NCBI RefSeq assembly: GCF_000208745.1
Contig: NC_030852.1
Location: 29,596,211-29,660,210 of the forward strand
Direction: 5' to 3'
DNA: 64,000 nucleotides
DNA from: Theobroma cacao
Lineage: Eukaryota > Streptophyta > Magnoliopsida > Malvales > Malvaceae
In this document: in pieces, positions 36,901 to 49,142 of the stretch
Layout: every line of letters begins with the position of its first letter
Numbering within the stretch: position 1 is the stretch's first letter
Program-made: the position numbers and the translations under genes
Notes under the pieces: generated by a model
Told to the model about the DNA's origin: nothing
Seen by the model: the letters and a program-made list of their open reading frames with translations, nothing else
Database searches by the model: none

Positions 36901-39900
36901 TAAATGATATGTTGAACCTTGAAGGCTATTGCTGGGGAAGCTGGGGTACCTTTCTTCTATAGAGCAGGATCTGAATTTGAGGAAATGTAAGCCATCTTCT
37001 CATTTCATCTATGCTTGGCAACCCTTTCTGTAGATTTCCATCTGCTTAACGTATACTATATGCATGGTTTTGGGGATTACGTGCTGTTATAAATGCTGAG
37101 TCTGACAATCTCTTTCTCTGTGGCAGGTTTGTTGGTGTTGGTGCTCGACGTGTGAGATCCCTTTTCCAAGCAGCTAAGAAAAAGGTTGATCTTCATAATT
37201 GCTTGATACCATGATGCAAACGCATCTAGAATCCTATTTTATTTAGTATTTTAGTTGGTTTAGGATCATATTTTCTTTATTTTATTTAATTTGAAATTTT
37301 TTTTAATCTTTATTAACATTTTAGTACATTAAGTTTTATTTATTAGGAGTAGGATTCTAATCTTTCTATTTAATTAGGATTTATTTTAGCTAGTATAAAT
37401 AGGTGAACCTAAATAGGTGATTATTATTAATTATTTTGAATTTTTATTTAAGTGGTTTTTTTAAAACTCAATTATGTTTTTATTGTTCCAAACACAATTA
37501 ACCCTAATTGTTAAGTTCTAATTGCCTTAAAACTTTTTCGGCTACATCAAGTGGTATCAAAGCAAATGATCCTACTATCCTTAACTAGGAGACTATGTTT
37601 GGCCAAGGCAAAGGTCGAGTTAGAGGCAACTAGTCCCAACAAACTAGTTGGTTAAGATGCAAAGAATGATTGATGACTTGACTTGGGTTGTTTAAGCCTT
37701 GTAGCGTCAAGAACCAATGGGAGCCTGAATAGAGAATTTGGAAGGTGACCACAACCGCTCTGAGATTCAAGATCTTGAGGATTATGATGAATTTGAGAAT
37801 GAGAACCCTTTTCATGAAGATGGACCTACAAATCCAGCGAAAAGAGTTGGATTGGAGGGTTGGTTATTACACGTTCTTAATTTAAATGGTGGAGTCAAGG
37901 TTGAAGTAGTTAACTTTTGTGAGAAGTTACATGCGGAGGATTATTTGGATTGGGCAGAGTTGGAATCAATTTATGATGAATATGATGAGGATATAAAGGA
38001 AATTGATGTTCATCTTGCACAAGGTGAGTCTTTGGTGATACAAAGAGTGATGACCAGAATGGCCTGCATCTACATCTATAAAAAAAGTAAGGAGTTTTGA
38101 TGAATTGGAATCTTTTTATTGGCGATTCATTTGAAACTTTAGTTATATTATGAGTCTTATAACTGAATCTTTGAAGAAAGGTGGATTTGAGTGGTCACAT
38201 TTTTCACAAAAAGCTTTTGAAAAAGTGAAAGCTTTGATGACCGAAACCCCAATTCTTGCACTACTAGATTTTGAGAATTTATTTGTTGTTGAGTGTGATG
38301 CTTCACTTCTAGGAATTGGAGCAGTTCTTAGCCAAGATGGAAGGCTTGTAGTGAGAAGTAAATGGACTTTAGATGACATTATTCGACTTATGACCTAGAG
38401 TTCTACACTTTGGTAAGGGCTATATTCATCATTGGCAGCACTACTTTGCTTATTGTGAGTTTGTCGTTTATTCTGACCATCAAGCATTAAGGTACTTGCA
38501 TTCACAAAAAAAGCTTAATGATCTATATGCCAAGTGGAGTTCTTTCCTTGATGAATTTAACTTCTCACTAAAATATAAATTTAGACATTCTAATACTGTA
38601 GTTGGTGCTTTGAGTAGGTGATATGCACTATTATCAGTTATGAGCACTCAAGTTATAGGCTTTAAGGAACTTAAAAATCAGTATGGTTCTGATCCTTATT
38701 TCAACAAGATAATACCTGATTTGCAAGGCTCATCACAAGTTGGAAATTTACCTTATAGATTGTATGAAGATTATTTATGCAAAGGTAACCAGTTGTGCAT
38801 TTCAAAAGGATATTTAAGGGAGTAAATTATTAGAAAACTTCATGGAAATGGTTTGGGAGGACATTTTGGTAGAGACAAGACTTTGGCAATGGTGGTTGAT
38901 TGTTGTTATTGGCCCAAAATGCACTGAGATGTGGAAAGGTTGGTGAAAAGATGTTCAACTTACTTATTTGGTAAAGGCAGTGCTCAAAACACAGGTTTAT
39001 ATGTTCCTTTACTTGAGCCGGACGCACCATGGATTCATTTGAGTATGGATTTTGTTTTAGGACTCCTAAAGATAGTAAAAAGGTTCGACACTTTGTGGTG
39101 GTGGATCTTTTTTAAAAAATGACGCATTTTATTCCGTATTTTAAGACTTCTAATGCAACTCATTAGAATTATTCTTTCGTGAGGTTGTAGAACTACATGG
39201 TATTCCAACCTCTATTGTTTCTGATAGAGATGTGAAGTTTATGGGACATTTTTGAAGAACTTTGTGGAGGAAATTTGAGACAGAATTAAAATATTTTAGT
39301 ACTTGTCATCCGCAAACAGATGGTCAAACAGAAGTTGTGAATCAAAGTTTGGGTACTATGTTAAGATGTCTTATTTGAAACAACCCAAAGACTTGGGATC
39401 TAGTCCTACCCCAAGCTGAATTTGCGTACAATAATTTTGTCAATCAAAGTACAAAGAAGACACCATTTAAGGTTGCATATGGATTAAAACCTCAACATGT
39501 ACTTGATTTGGTGCCATTACCACAAGAAGCTAAAGTGAGTGATGAAGGGGAGTTATTTGCTTATCACATTCAGAAGATTCATGGAGAGGTAAAAGCTGCC
39601 TTAAAAGCTAGCAATGCAGCATACTCTTTTGCTGCCAACCAACATCGTCGTAAGCAAGAACCTGAGGAAGGTGATCAAGTACTTGTACACTTGAGGCAAG
39701 AAAGATTTTCTAAGGGTACTTGTCACAAGCACAAGTCTAGAAAGTTTGGACCTTGTAAGGTGCTAAAGAAAATTAGCTCAAATGCCTACTTAATTGAGCT
39801 GCCACTTGAGTTAAAAATCAGTCCTATTTTCAATATTTCGGACTTGTATCCACTCAATGGAATCAATGGGACTGCATCTACTATAAACAATCAAGTTTAG

Positions 39901-42900
39901 CACCTTCCAATTGCTAAAGCTAAAGTTATTGAAAAAGTATTAGATGTAAAAGAGGTTTGATTTAGACGAGGGAACCTATATAGAAGATTTTTGGTGAAGT
40001 GGCTTGGTAAACCTGTTAATGAAAGTTCTTGGATTGTTGAAGTGGAATTGAAATAAATAAATCCAGACATCTACGAGGAGTGTGTCAAGGCATAATTGTT
40101 GAAGCCAAGTCTTTTTCTGACCGAAGGGGAATGATGCAGGCACATTTAGAATCCTATTTTATTTAGTATTTTAATTGGTTTAGGATTTTATTTTATTTAT
40201 TTTATTTAGTTTGTGATTCTTTTTCTTTTTATCTTTATTAGGATTTTAATGTATTAAGTTTTTATTTATTAGGAGTAGGATTTTGATCTTTCTATTTAAT
40301 TAGGATTTATCCTAGCTAGTATAGATAGTTGTTTTTAGATAGGGAATTATTATTATTTTTTTGTTTATTCAAAATTTTTATTCAAGAGGTTTTTAAAACC
40401 CAATTATTTTTCTATTATTCCAAATACAATCAACCCTATTCAAGCCCTAATTGTTGAGTTCTAATTACCCTAAACCTTTTCGGTTACATCATATTATGTA
40501 CATCATACCTTTTGACCATGTCATTAACAATGTTTCATAATTAATATTTTTTTTAATATTCTATTTTGACCATGTCATGAACCATATCCATCCTATTTTA
40601 TTTAGTGTTTTAGTTGGTTTAGGATTTTATTTTTTTATTTTATTTAGTTTCAGATTTTTTTTATTTTTTTATTTATTAGGAGTAGGATTATAATATTTCT
40701 ATTTGATTAGGATTTAGTAGAAGTAGATGATCCTAGATAGGGGATCATTATTATGATTTTTTGTTTATTCTTAATTATCTTTCTATTGTTCCAAACACAA
40801 TCAAACCTTTTCGGCTACATTATATCATATCCATCATACTTTTTGACCATGTCATTAACAATGTTTCATATTTAATAGGCCCCTTGCATCATTTTCATTG
40901 ATGAAATAGATGCTGTTGGATCCACACGAAAACAATGGGAAGGCCATACCAAAAAAACGCTACATCAGCTCCTTGTCGAAATGGATGGTTTTGAACAGAA
41001 CGAGGTATATTTAAACAAGTTTGCTATATCAATAATTCCTTTTTGCATTTCTGAATTTGTTTAACCTCTGTCTCTCATAGGGAATAATTCTGATGGCTGC
41101 AACAAATCTACCTGACATTCTTGATCCAGCTTTGACAAGACCCGGTAGATTTGACAGGCATGTAAGTGCTCCAATCATTAGTGTTTTGTTGAGTCTAGGG
41201 GTTTGGGACATTATGTGGAAAGTTATTCTTGGAGGAAGTGAAGATGACAAAATAGAGTTGGTTCCTTAATCATATACGGTCTCCCCTTCCTTGCGAAGAT
41301 TTTTGCTCTTTATCAGAAACTGTGCCCCAGTTTGTGGTACTTAAGTCATTGAAGTGTTCAGAATACAAATTTTCATTTCCCAAGGACTTGCTATGTAATT
41401 TGAGTTGAATTATTACTTCATCTGCCAATCCTTGTCTGAATCTTTTACCTCTTTGTTCTGATGCCATTGAATTCTTGTCTGTAGACTATATTTATTCTTT
41501 TAGGATAGGATTTGCTTTTTTCATCTTCTATTCTCTTGTAGAGAGAAAACTCATAAAGCCCATTTTTAGATTGTTGTCCCTAATCCAGATGTGAGAGGTC
41601 GTCAAGAGATTTTGGAGCTCTATCTACAAGATAAACCTATGTCTGATGATGTAGATGTTAAAGCAATTGCCCGTGGTACTCCTGGATTCAATGGAGCAGG
41701 TAAACTTTTCTGCATAAACTGAAACTAGTTTCTAGTTCCTGCCAACAAACATTCTTATTTTCTTTAAACTTTTTCCTGTTATCCTGTCGATCAGATCTAG
41801 CAAACTTGGTGAATATTGCTGCAATCAAAGCTGCAGTTGAAGGTGCAGATAAGTTGACTGCTGCACAGTTAGAATATGCTAAAGACAGGATACTCATGGG
41901 TACTGAGCGTAAAACAATGTTTTTATCGGAAGAGTCAAAGAAGGTATTGAAGTTTTTTATCAAACACTTTAGGGTAGAATCCAAGTTGTGGTTTGCTTGG
42001 AATGTATTGAATCATTAATTCTGTAACTAATGTAAACAAAGATGTAAAAGGACCCATTATGATACTAGCAAAAGATTCCAGAGAAATCTACAAATTAGGA
42101 TACACAGATAAATGGCTACAGTTTAGGATTGCTCTCCGTGTTTAAACTGTAACATAAGATGTTTCCTGATGCGATTCATGTTGATAAATGACCAATTGCT
42201 TGCTGAAGTTCTTTTTCAGCTGCAACTAGGTAGTATTTTGATTCTGTTTGTGCACAGTGTCAGTGTACAAATTAGGTCATTAGATTTTCAATATAAACTT
42301 TTATTGTTATCCAAAATGGATCATCCTTATTTGCTGACATTATCACACATAATCAGCTCACTGCTTATCATGAGAGTGGCCATGCAATTGTTGCTTTCAA
42401 CACTGAGGGTGCAGATCCAATCCACAAGGCAACAATCATGCCCCGTGGATCTGCTCTGGGAATGGTTACCCAGCTTCCTTCAAGTGATGAGACTTCAATC
42501 AGTAAGAAGCAATTATTAGCTCGTCTTGATGTTTGTATGGGAGGAAGAGTTGCAGAAGAGCTCATTTTTGGTCGGGATCATATCACAACTGGGGCCAGTA
42601 GTGATCTGAACACAGCTACAGAGCTTGCTCAATATATGGTATATTTCAAGTCTGTTCACTCTGAAAAATGCTGTCCCTTTTATTTAATTTCTCATTTCTT
42701 ATGCTAGGTATCGAGTTGTGGGATGAGTGATGCAATTGGACCAGTTCATATCAAAGAGCGACCAAGTTCAGAAATGCAGTCTCGCATTGATGCTGAAGTA
42801 TGTTTCTGCAAGCTGGAGTTCTGAATGGTTAATTGTCTTTTCAATCATAATATGTTTTACTTTGTTATGCAGGTGGTGAAGCTTCTAAGAGAAGCATATG

Positions 42901-43384
42901 ATCGTGTGAAAGCCTTGTTAAAGAAGGTTTGTTCATGAAACCACTTTGTTTTGAAATTTTCTTATCGATAAGGAAGAAGAAACCAGACTATATAACAATG
43001 AATTAAAATGGAATCTGAATGGTAGGATCCTAGCTTCTAAGATTTCAGGAAGCCATATGAAGAAATATATGTTTCTGTATTATGTTCATCCATGGAGTAA
43101 TTTTGAGTAGAGTCATATCTTAGCTGAGGTAATAGTTTCAACTGCTAGTAGAAAAGTGAAATACATCGTAGTAATCAAATTTCATACTGCAAATTTTCTA
43201 GTTGAACATTTTGTTTGACATCTTTTTTCAGCAAGAGAATGCATTGCACGCACTAGCAAATGTGCTTTTGGAGTATGAAACACTTAGTGCGGAAGAAATA
43301 AAGCGCATTCTTCTCCCACATCGGGAAGGAGGATTGCCTGAGCAACAAGAACAACAGGAAGAGGGGGAGCTAGTATTGGCTTAA
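33997..43384 (+). CDS. FTSH11: ATP-dependent zinc metalloprotease FTSH11, organellar
   Basis: FTSH11 is a membrane AAA+ protease of plastids and mitochondria, needed for thermotolerance in Arabidopsis. Seventeen exons: 33997-34598, 34686-34839, 35078-35170, 35361-35446, 35595-35718, 36091-36210, 36684-36734, 36925-36986, 37127-37184, 40879-41004, 41081-41161, 41570-41699, 41795-41943, 42357-42638, 42708-42797, 42873-42926 and 43232-43384; 804 aa, close to the Arabidopsis length. Residues 1 to about 60 are Ser/Pro/Arg-rich, a transit peptide. A membrane span ([20 protein letters not shown]) precedes the AAA domain. Walker A is GAPGTGKT (399-406), pore motif FVG, Walker B IIFIDEID (454-461), arginine fingers RPGRFDR (512-518) and zinc site HESGH (617-621). 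Intron 5 is GC-AG. Intron 9 (3.7 kb) carries a chromovirus in sense orientation. All catalytic residues are intact, so the gene is probably functional. Confidence 0.95.
35719..36090 (+). other. GC-AG intron 5 of FTSH11
   Basis: The exon ends GAGAAG and the intron starts gcaagtattt, matching the GC-AG consensus AG|GCAAGT, with a 3' end ttatttgcag. Joining gives [13 protein letters not shown], the expected lead-in to the AAA domain. Confidence 0.85.
37212..37549 (+). repeat. Left LTR of the chromovirus
   Basis: Begins tgatgcaaacgcatctagaa and ends ttcggctacatca. Aligns along its length with 40132-40491 with scattered substitutions and small indels. Confidence 0.8.
37552..37563 (+). other. Primer-binding site of the chromovirus
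   Basis: tggtatcaaagc lies two bases after the left LTR. It matches the complement of the initiator-Met tRNA 3' end (TGGTATCAGAGC) except for one base. Confidence 0.8.
40132..40491 (+). repeat. Right LTR of the chromovirus
   Basis: Begins tgatgcaggcacatttagaa directly after the purine tract and ends tttcggttacatca. Confidence 0.8.
40591..40822 (+). repeat. Additional truncated copy of the same LTR
   Basis: tcctattttatttagtgttt through ttttcggctacat matches the chromovirus LTR from about its base 19 to its end, with a central deletion of roughly 60-100 bases. It is separated from the complete element by about 100 bp of host-like intron sequence that is itself repeated after this fragment (40495-40545 and 40827-40878). 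Confidence 0.75.
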
Positions 43385-44436
43385 ACTAAAACTCACATCT
43401 GTAATCTACTTGCCTGTAGGGGAAGCTCTGTACAGTGTATTTTAAGAACTACAGGTGATTGTTTGTATAATTTCGTGCAATTTTTTCCCCACCATTGTCA
43501 TAAGACGTGCAATGGGAACTCTGTTTAGACACGAGGGACAAGGCACCCATCAGAACGATCCGAGTCCTATGCTGCCCTGCGTCCAGAAACACCCAAGACC
43601 AACATCCATCTTGCGGCATTCGTGAAATCATGTAGTATTTGTACTGTTACCCTATTCTGGGTGAAATTTTGAATTGTGTTAGCATAGAAGTGGCATTTAT
43701 GATATACTTCCAGCTTCTGAGAAGCTCATATTTACTGCCAAGCGTCATTCTTCCTTATCTGTTAATAGCAATTTTAATCTGTTCGCTTATCCATGGATGT
43801 TGTCTTGTGTGCTGTAACATCTAAGTTACCAAAAGCCCAAGGCCCAACTTTGAGGTTAATTACGCCTTTGAGCCATACGGCCAGCTCCGACGACATGACT
43901 GAACCTTTTTATGCTTTCAACGTGATGGTTGGTACTTCGGCAGCATCGAACAAGCAAGGATTCAACTATCATTATAGTCTATAGACAGCATTTGCCACCA
44001 AGCTTTGACCAAATCTACAACTAGAAACTACCACTATCACGAGACAACCCAGCATTGAAAAACCCACTCTTTTTCAGCACCTTTATGTACAACCATTAAA
44101 TACCACAATCACAAAACTCTGGATCAGATGGACAGCAACCTAGTCCATTCTTTTCCTTCTTTTTTCTGTTCTTTTTCACATTTTTTCATCCTTCAACAGA
44201 AGAAACTTTTATAACAATTGTGGTTCTTGATCGACTAAAAGACAGGAAAATCCAGCACATAATGTTAAAAACAAAAGGAGAGAGCATAACAAATAGAAGG
44301 AATGCACTGTGAGTGTGTCTGGAAGATGGAAGACCCACAATTGCCAGTCCATCTCTAAAGCCTCCAAGATATGAAAGCCTCCGAAGCTTCATCCATGGCA
44401 ACTATAGCTACCACCTTATCTCCTCAAACCCAACAT
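43385..44436. other. Convergent 3' ends of FTSH11 and PYL8
   Basis: About 1.05 kb separates the two stop codons, and both 3' UTRs must lie here. A short frame on each strand is open by chance; no gene or repeat is recognised. Confidence 0.6.
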
Positions 44437-46713
44437 TTAGAGATGGATGGGTTCTGTCCGGTCCTGCACTGCTAGCCCCTCTGAGACATCTGCAAGTGAT
44501 TTGAGATTGCACTTGATCAAAGCTTCCACAAAGTAGCAAGTCTCATCCTTGGTGTTGCCCTCAGGCACATCCACCACAAAGGATTCAATGACTAGAGTCC
44601 CAGGTCTTCCATCAATGATCTCTGGATGGAGGGAACTGATTGAAGAGTAGTTCTGGATAAAAATAAAATAAGGTCAAAGAGATCAAACAGGGCCCAGATC
44701 TTCATTTTACCACTGTCACACTTAAAATTGAAACCTCATGACCTTGAGTTCTCACTAATGAACTAAAGCTCGTGAAAAGACAATTCAGTTGTTTTTGTTG
44801 AAACTAATCCATCGTTCGGACATAATCTTCGTACCAAGGAATTCAGGAAACCAAACTTAGCTGCAGACCTAACTAACTGATTTTCAAGAGAAAAAACATC
44901 CTTTGTCGAAAATTTGAATAACTTTCATGACCTTGACATTTAGTATACAATTAGCAAACTACTTTATCAAGCAGAACATAGAGAAATAAACTGCAAGTAA
45001 TTGCACTTAAATTGCTTTGTTCTGAAAATGAATGGATTTAAGATGAAAGACATAGATGATATTGAATGTTCATGGAGGACAAATCATACAAGAAGAAAAG
45101 GTTGAAACAGAAAAAAGAGGAGAGATTCCTTACCTTAAGTCTGTGATCGCCACCAACAATCCTGATGCTGAGGATATGCTCGTCGTCATCAAGGAGTTCC
45201 AGTCGTTCAGTACTTGTAGTGGCCGGAAGCCCTGACTTGACGTCAACTTCTCTGAGACTCCCAATCTCAAGATTTCCCTGCACAACACAGCGGCTGACAA
45301 AGGGTTTATACTTCTGTGGTTGGTCAAATCTCCTCACCAAAGACCAAACCTGTAAAAAAAAAAAAAACAAAGTAATACAAATTTCAGAGAAAATTATGCA
45401 TATTCTGACAAAAGGAAAAAGATTCGACCAAGGAGATAGATTTCAAATTCACAAAAATAAAAGAATCAAGCCCTACAATTTGTGGAGGAATGCTTTATTT
45501 CAACATGAACTGAATATCCGCAATTAGTTATCTATCTTCCCCTTTCTTTGGCATATTCTTCCTCCAGTGGACACCTCTAAAATACTAACCATTCATTGGC
45601 TATGTGCAAAATGGAGATAAAAAAGGAAAATAAAATGTTCCAGCTTATGCTTCACGTCTTTCCTATATCTAGGAAATGCAACAACCAACAAGACAAGCTG
45701 CATTTAATTCAATTAAATCTTAAGCCCATCGTTCACAAAAAAAGCAACTACATATACAGTGGAAATGAATTTATGCATAACCTTTGGACTACCCAATCAA
45801 TCAAAAGCAAGAAACTTGTTCAAATAGTTTCAGAGAGTAGTACGCAGATTAAAATTTTTCACCAAAAAAAAAATGATCATAGTTTGAATCTCATACATTG
45901 GATTTAGCAATACAAAAAAAAAATCAGAGAAACAAACAACTTCAAAACCCAAAGTTTTGAGTTGCTCCTTAACATTTAAACTTAATCAAGATGCTCCCTG
46001 TTTTGCCCGCAAATGATCAGTTTGAATGTCAGATTTCAAAATAATCTTACCTAACTCAACAAATTGCAAAACATGCCAAAGTTTCTTCTATTTTGTCAAT
46101 CATATTTCTCAACAACAAATCAGTGAAACTTAGGAAGAAGTTTATGTAAACCCGTATAGCAAATGCAACAAATTAGATTCAATCTTCTTTCTTTCTTTCT
46201 TTCTTTATTTTTATAAAAGAATAGCTAATAAATTCAATAAAAACAATCAAGATTTTCAAGAACTGAGAAAGAAGAACCACCACAGATCAAGAATAATCCT
46301 TCTCGAGAACAAAAGTCAAACATTGAAAAAAGCTCACTCAGCAAACATGCAAAATAATCACAAGAAAAAAATTTTGTTTGATCCAAATGCTATCAGAAGA
46401 GAGAGCATAATAAAACCTTCCAAATAAATCAAAAACAAAAAGAAATAGTGAAAAAAAAAACGAAACGAAATAGAAGATGGTGAGTGAGAGGAATCTTGAG
46501 AAAGACCAGTTGAAAATCAAATCCACACAAAACTGTAAACATAGAGAGAAAGAGGGGAGGAGAGAGAGTTACGAGAGGAACAGGAGCTTTGATGTGCTTA
46601 ACGAGAGCTGAACTACACTGATTCTCCCCTATCTCATGCCTATGATGTCTCCTTACATACTCACTCGCCACCACCGCCGCCCCACTCCCAAATCCATTGC
46701 TATTCCCATTCAT
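44437..46713 (-). CDS. PYL8: Abscisic acid receptor PYL8 (PYR/PYL/RCAR family)
   Basis: Soluble START-fold receptor that binds ABA and inhibits clade-A PP2C phosphatases, starting ABA signalling in nucleus and cytosol. Exons (minus): 46713-46573, 45349-45134 and 44652-44437; 141+216+216 nt, 190 aa. Both junctions are GT-AG and in phase 0. Visible features: [19 protein letters not shown] at the start of the fold, the ligand-contacting lysine in QKYKPF (residue 62), gate loop SGLPA (86-90), latch HRL (116-118), and the C-terminal helix with [16 protein letters not shown]. The [18 protein letters not shown] stretch and two-intron structure are typical of the monomeric PYL7-PYL10 group, and gene order beside FTSH11 favours PYL8. 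The N-terminus before the fold is about 40 residues. All pocket motifs are intact. Confidence 0.94.
46186..46206. repeat. (TTTC)n microsatellite in PYL8 intron 1
   Basis: About five ttct/ttctt tetranucleotide units in the 1.2-kb first intron. Confidence 0.7.
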
Positions 46714-47060
46714 TTTTTCTTCTTTTCTCTTTGTATCAATCCAGACACGCTCGCTTCTCTCTTACGTGACAACAACAAACAAAAAACAAACACTCTGCCT
46801 TGTCTCGTCCGCCGGCGACCAGAGCTCCGATCACCGACCACCGACCGGACCGATTTTCCGACGAAGCTTCTAGGAATTGTCTTAACTGGTTTATCTCAAG
46901 AGACAGAAGAAGAAGGAAAGCCTGTGAGCCACCGCCATAAAAAGAGAGAGAAGCTACCTGACTTCTTCCACGTCTAAGCCTCCCTATCATCTATCTCACC
47001 ACCTGAAATAATAAAAATAAAAAATACGCACCCAATTTAAACGCTTCAACTTTTTTTTTT
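46714..47060 (-). promoter_or_regulatory. PYL8 leader and promoter-proximal region
   Basis: On the minus strand upstream of the PYL8 ATG. An ACGTGAC word (46764-46770), which contains the ACGTG core of ABA-responsive elements, and a CACGTC word near 46970 are visible. Such cores also occur by chance, and their use by ABA signalling is only an inference. No clear TATA box was fixed. Confidence 0.35.
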
Positions 47061-49142
47061 TTTTAATTTTTAACATGTTTTATTACTGGATCAGCTCTTC
47101 CCTTTGACATAGGATTAAGGATGTTATTACGAGAGTTGCCATGAGTTTTGTCTGCTTCTGGTTTTGTCTTTTCTCCTTGACGCAAATGCCCCTCGTGTGT
47201 GTTAATTGTGTTAAAAGAGGAAACACTTACTGGCCGTTGGAATGTTAATATTTTCACTGACCCTTTTATTTTAGGGAAAATAGTCGGCTCATTTATGGTC
47301 CATCTACTCATTTATGGTTTTGCTGCTGCTAAATTATATTGGTAGATGCCAACTTGGACCTTTTCGTATATTTATTGCTTTCACGGCCTTGCGGAAACGG
47401 ACATTATATTTTTTGAAGCTTTATTATTATTTTTTCAATTATTTAAATACAAATAAAATAGTATTCAAATAACGAGAGAAATTCATTTAATTTCTTGATT
47501 TGCCATTTATCATCACTGTTTAATATCATTCCAAATTATTGGGAGGCATTGGCTCAGCTTTCCACTTGCTCCAAAAGCCAATATCTATTAAGACATGTGG
47601 AGTACATAAATAGGGGCCATGGGCCATCAATCAAATTAATATATTTATGTCATTTCAACTCAATTCAGTGGTTGAACAACGGGAGTTTAGACAGATACGG
47701 ATTTAGAAATTTATTTAAATGATGTTTTAATAAAATAATAATAATGATTAAAAAATAATTATATTTAAATTATAAAAAGAATTTTATTATTTTTTATGTA
47801 ATATTTAAATATTATATATAAATTACTTTTAAATTTATTTTGATTTGAAGTCTTTGATCTCACTTTTTATAAATTTTTTTAAAAAATTAATAAATTTATT
47901 GATACAATTAACTATGTAAATTTTAATATAAGTAATATAATAAATACAAATTTTTTACACTTCAATAAATAAGTAGTATCATGTGACACTAATATCATGA
48001 GACACCACCCGTCTTAATGTAAGTCTGTCCCTGGGTTTAAGTTCAAACGGTGGAGTGCAATTCATAAGCATTAAATCATAATTTTTGTAACAAAATTTGG
48101 ATATAAATATTTAAGTTTTTATTATTCATTTTTTATAATAAATAATAATAATAATAATAACCAAACCAACTAAAAGTGGTGATGAAATTAAATTACCTGC
48201 CTGTCGTTATCACAACTTGCACGTTTGTCAGCACACACTCCTCGAATGTTCATTTTACTATCAACATTTTTGTTTATCAAATAAGAATTACTATCATTAA
48301 AACTAAAGTGCGGCACCTACTTCGGTCCGCAAAGACAGTGCTAGGCAAAAACTAAGCTACTTCCACCACGCTCCACGGAGGAGGCGGTGCGTTAAATCTC
48401 GAGCCGCAGCAGTCAGTATTAAATTTGATAATTTTAAACATGATATGAGAAGACATAGATTAAATAAGTTTTAAATTTATTCTTAACGTGTTTTATGTCT
48501 AATCGTGTCTGACACATTAAGACACGAAACTTTTCGTATTTTAACGTGTCAGACACGATAAACACGTTTACTTAATCGTATTATCGTGTTTAAATATGTA
48601 TACATATTTAAATATGTATATATATATAAACATATATACATGATACATTTATTAACTTATTAAATATTAATAGTTAAAGATTATTTTAATTTTATATAAA
48701 TAATTTTTAATAATTATTTAATGTGTATTTTAACCTTATATATGATAATAAATTTTATATATGTTATTTATATTATATTTTATTATATTTGATGTTATTA
48801 TTATTTTTTTTTTGTTATAATTATTTTTATAATTTTAAATTTTAAATTTAAATAATAAAATTATATTTAATTATAAATATTTTTATTTAATCGTGTTAAA
48901 CGTGTTAAACGTATTATTAATCGTGTCGTGTCGTATATTGACACGTTTAATAAACGTGTAAAACGTGTTAATTGTGTCGTGTCGTGTTACACGTGTATTA
49001 AACGTATACATATACGTATTTTAAATTTAAAATATGAATATTAAACGTGTTGTGTTCGTGTTAAATCTTAACATGTTTCGTATCTAAACGTATCTTACAC
49101 ATTTAAGACACAAAAATATAAATTATCATATCTAACCAGCAT
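47061..49142. other. Repeat-rich AT region upstream of PYL8
   Basis: There are no genes here. From about 47680 to 48030 the sequence starts with agacagatacggatttag and ends gtaagtctgtccctggg, resembling degraded non-coding mobile elements. At 48310-48420 there is an isolated GC-rich patch. From about 48480 to 49120 a CGTGT-rich element is present (listed separately). Confidence 0.45.
48480..49120. repeat. CGTGT-rich repeat element, possibly a MITE
   Basis: Words such as cgtgtcgtgtcgtgtt, aaacgtgttaaacgtgtt and their complements (gacacgataaacacg) recur about twenty times, in both orientations, at both sides of an AT-rich core (48600-48890). The flanks share gataattt-like words in inverted orientation (48427 and about 49123), so it could be a small inverted-repeat DNA element. 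No transposase is present. Family not identified. Confidence 0.5.

Larger units (their letters stand above)
37212..40491 (+). mobile_element. Decayed Ty3/gypsy chromovirus nested in FTSH11 intron 9
   Basis: LTRs of about 340-360 bp (37212-37549 and 40132-40491) both run from tgatgca to tacatca. A primer-binding site (tggtatcaaagc) follows the left LTR and a purine tract (ccgaagggga) precedes the right. Remnants: an acidic stretch near 37738-38090 of uncertain identity; end of reverse transcriptase and RNase H ([34 protein letters not shown]); the integrase zinc region (GGHFGRDKT) and core ([17 protein letters not shown]); integrase tail ([31 protein letters not shown]); and a chromodomain relic ([15 protein letters not shown] near 39990-40036), which marks a chromovirus. 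Protease and most of the reverse transcriptase are missing between about 38100 and 38150. Stops and frameshifts make it non-autonomous. It has the same orientation as the host gene. Confidence 0.88.

Noticed and set aside
45165..45527. 120-codon plus-strand frame over PYL8 exon 2
   Set aside because: It is the antisense shadow of the PYL8 exon, whose splice sites and protein match the receptor family on the minus strand.
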